Of a stretch of 6,542 nucleotides of DNA, positions 5,182 through 6,542 are shown one piece after another (the stretch's first letter is position 1; the number at the start of each line of letters is the position of its first letter). The stretch is from Chloroflexota bacterium (lineage in GTDB: Bacteria; Chloroflexota; Dehalococcoidia; Dehalococcoidales; WRFJ01): assembly GCA_009778865.1 (NCBI GenBank), contig WRFJ01000055.1, forward strand, positions 1-6,542, in the 5' to 3' direction. The notes beneath the pieces were generated by a model. That model saw nothing but the letters and a program-made list of their open reading frames with translations, made no database searches and was not told the DNA's origin. Made by a program: the position numbers and the translations under genes.

Positions 5182-6246
5182 ATGGAAAATTCAATAGACA
5201 GAAGAAAATTTATTCGCATTTCGGCTATTTCAGCAGCTGTTTTAGGTGGAGGGGCCTTATTAGGTAAAACTGTCTTTGACACTGTGGCTAAAGCTAAAGA
5301 ATACAGCGAAGTGCGTTCTATGATTGGTACTCGCATCGAAATTAAAGTGGTTGATGTTTCTAAATCAGCTGCTAAATCATCGGTTGATATAGTGTTTAAA
5401 GAGATGTCTCGTCTTGCTCGTGTTTTTTCTCGCTTTGATCCTGCTTCTGAGTTAGCTACTCTCAACTCACAAGGTTATATTAATAATGCTTCCGGTGAGT
5501 TAGTGGAAATTCTAAACCAATCTAAGGATTTTGGTGATCTCACAGAAGGTGTTTTTGATGTGAGCATTTTACCAGTGGTTACTATGATGGAAACTTATTT
5601 CGCTGCTGAGAGAGTAAAGAAAGCGCAAAATAAAGATTATGTAATTATTCCTCCTTCAGATGAGAATTTTGCTACCGCACTGTCTTTGGTAAATTATCAA
5701 GATATCATTATAGATGGTCATAGCGTAAGTTTTGCTAAGGCTGGCATGCAAGTTACTTTGGATGGTGTAGCCAAAGGTTATATTGTACAAAAGGCAGTTG
5801 ATAAGTTGGAAGAATTGGGTTATCAAAATATGCTAGTCAATGGTGGTGGCGATATTGCTACTCGTGGCTACAACGAAGATTATGAGCAATGGAAAATCGG
5901 TATTACTCACCCGCGCGCTATGGCTGGTTATTATGCTATCGCAACTATTAATAGCGGTTGTATAGCTACCAGCGGTGACTACGAAGTGCCCAATGCTTAT
6001 ACCTCTGATAATGCTTATCACCATATCATTAACCCCAAAACTGCTACTTGGAGCGATTTAGCTTCAGCTTCAGTTTGGGCGCCACAAAGTGCTACTGCTG
6101 ATGCTTTAGCTACTGCCTGCATGGCCTTGGGTAGCAAGCAAGGATTAGCCTTGATAGATAGTATAGATGGCGCTCAGTGCTTGTTAATAAAAAAAGACTT
6201 AAGCCGCATAATTAGTAATGATTTCCCCTATAGTGAAATTATATAG
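5182..6246 (+). CDS. apbE: FAD:protein FMN transferase ApbE with twin-arginine signal peptide
   Basis: Mg-dependent enzyme that transfers FMN from FAD to Thr/Ser in extracytoplasmic flavoproteins. The N-terminus DRRKFIR (6-12), a hydrophobic segment (about 13-28) and AKA (36-38) form a Tat signal with a likely cleavage after A38. There is no lipobox Cys, unlike many ApbE lipoproteins. Family motifs follow in order: FSRFDPASELATLN (82-95), GVFDVS (123-128), LDGVAKGY (193-200), LVNGGGDIATRG (218-229), SGDYE (264-268), HHIINPKT (280-287), and ADALATA (306-312) with the metal-binding Asp/Thr. Length of 354 aa is full size. AAGGAAGGG (5165-5173) lies 8 nt before ATG 5182 and overlaps the previous stop. 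The likely substrate is T151 of the flavoprotein two genes upstream; the Tat operon in the same window can supply export. Confidence 0.95.
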   Translation: MENSIDRRKFIRISAISAAVLGGGALLGKTVFDTVAKAKEYSEVRSMIGTRIEIKVVDVSKSAAKSSVDIVFKEMSRLARVFSRFDPASELATLNSQGYINNASGELVEILNQSKDFGDLTEGVFDVSILPVVTMMETYFAAERVKKAQNKDYVIIPPSDENFATALSLVNYQDIIIDGHSVSFAKAGMQVTLDGVAKGYIVQKAVDKLEELGYQNMLVNGGGDIATRGYNEDYEQWKIGITHPRAMAGYYAIATINSGCIATSGDYEVPNAYTSDNAYHHIINPKTATWSDLASASVWAPQSATADALATACMALGSKQGLALIDSIDGAQCLLIKKDLSRIISNDFPYSEII

Positions 6247-6252
6247 GATACT

Positions 6253-6280
6253 TTGTTAATGATGCTCAAGTTCTTATAAT
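6253..6280 (+). promoter_or_regulatory. Candidate promoter downstream of apbE
   Basis: TTGTTA (6253-6258, 4 of 6) and a perfect TATAAT (6275-6280) are separated by 16 bp. This is one of the few perfect -10 boxes in the window with a usable -35 partner. It begins 6 nt after the apbE stop and would start a transcript near 6287. Confidence 0.4.
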
Positions 6281-6354
6281 CCGAGCAGTCTAGAAACTTG
6301 GTGTTTATATCAGTAAGTGCTGCTGTTGGACCAATTAACACGATGAATATAAAT

Positions 6355-6389
6355 AAAATGCACCTCTAGATATTGAAGACGCATTTTTT
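6355..6389 (+). terminator. Candidate terminator after the redox operon
   Basis: AAAATGC (6355-6361) pairs over 7 bp with GCATTTT (6381-6387), and the right arm continues as a T-run to 6389. The loop is 19 nt with little internal pairing and the stem is AT-rich, so strength is uncertain. It is the only terminator-like structure after apbE. Confidence 0.5.
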
Positions 6390-6518
6390 ATAGATAGTCT
6401 GCTGAGAATTTTGTGCTTTTGCCTCCTTCAGCCTAACTTAGATGGGTTTAACTAATTCCGGAAAAAAGACGCTCAGTTGGAGCAGTATCCACACTCCTCT
6501 TCTAATTGTTAAAACGTC

Positions 6519-6541
6519 TTGACAATGGGGGGGGGGGGGGG
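6519..6541 (+). promoter_or_regulatory. Consensus -35 box followed by a 15-G tract at the window edge
   Basis: TTGACA (6519-6524) is a perfect -35 hexamer, followed by AT and then G6527-G6541. A -10 box 16-17 bp away would start at 6541-6542, so the G tract would fill the spacer. Either the edge cuts a promoter with a slippage-prone spacer, or the G run is a sequencing/assembly artefact. The sequence cannot decide between them. Confidence 0.3.
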
Positions 6542-6542
6542 A

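Larger units (their letters stand above)
6247..6542. other. Non-coding 3' region with promoter-like and terminator-like elements
   Basis: About 296 nt with no credible coding sequence; the longest start-to-stop runs are about 20 codons without an SD. It holds a promoter-like pair at 6253-6280, a hairpin/T-run at 6355-6389, a short inverted repeat AAGACG (6466-6471) with CGTCTT (6515-6520), GCTC/GAGC hairpin arms inside it (6471-6474, 6480-6483), and a consensus -35 box leading into 15 G at the edge. Confidence 0.6.

Noticed and set aside
1500..5465. Minus-strand open frames opposite tatC, the flavoprotein, the oxidoreductase and apbE
   Set aside because: They lie antisense to clearly conserved genes, lack SDs and recognisable motifs, and are coding shadows.
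1..6542. CRISPR array, tRNA/rRNA, transposase or IS ends
   Set aside because: No spaced repeats, cloverleaf, rRNA segments or transposase motifs were seen; the 6-bp inverted repeat at 6466/6515 is too short for IS ends.

Overview
The window is an AT-rich bacterial segment with six genes, all on the + strand. Strong AGGAGG-type ribosome binding sites, TTG/GTG starts and short intra-operon gaps suggest an anaerobic low-GC Bacillota-like organism (possibly Negativicutes or a Peptococcaceae relative). This placement is inference; no rRNA or marker gene is present to prove it.

Layout. Positions 1-266 are a long regulatory leader: an 11-bp-period direct repeat, two candidate promoters, and two hairpins, one directly against the first Shine-Dalgarno (SD). 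Positions 267-1833 hold a Tat export operon: a TatA, a second TatA/TatB-like protein, and TatC. It closes with a strong intrinsic terminator (1849-1880). Positions 1881-2134 are a non-coding promoter/leader region with a candidate promoter and an inverted repeat. Positions 2135-6246 hold a tight three-gene redox operon (gaps of 14 and 15 nt): a NosR/RdhC(PceC)-like membrane protein with an extracytoplasmic FMN-binding domain and two CX3CP motifs; a GltD-like FAD/NAD(P)-binding iron-sulfur oxidoreductase with an unusual C-terminal membrane anchor; and an ApbE flavin transferase with a twin-arginine signal peptide. Positions 6247-6542 are non-coding, with a candidate promoter/terminator pair around about 100 nt, then a consensus -35 box running into a 15-G tract at the window edge.

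How the genes fit together (inference). Electrons from cytosolic NAD(P)H enter the FAD/Fe-S oxidoreductase, which is held at the membrane by its C-terminal helix. They pass to the cytoplasm-facing CX3CP sites of the NosR-like protein, cross the membrane, and reach an FMN covalently bound to a Thr outside. ApbE makes that FMN-Thr bond, and the neighbouring Tat system would export ApbE already folded. This looks like a self-contained transmembrane electron-export module for an extracytosolic reductase. The terminal reductase is not in the window. The individual families are known; the combination of a tail-anchored GltD-like dehydrogenase, an RdhC-type flavoprotein, a Tat-exported ApbE and an adjacent Tat operon is the most interesting part.
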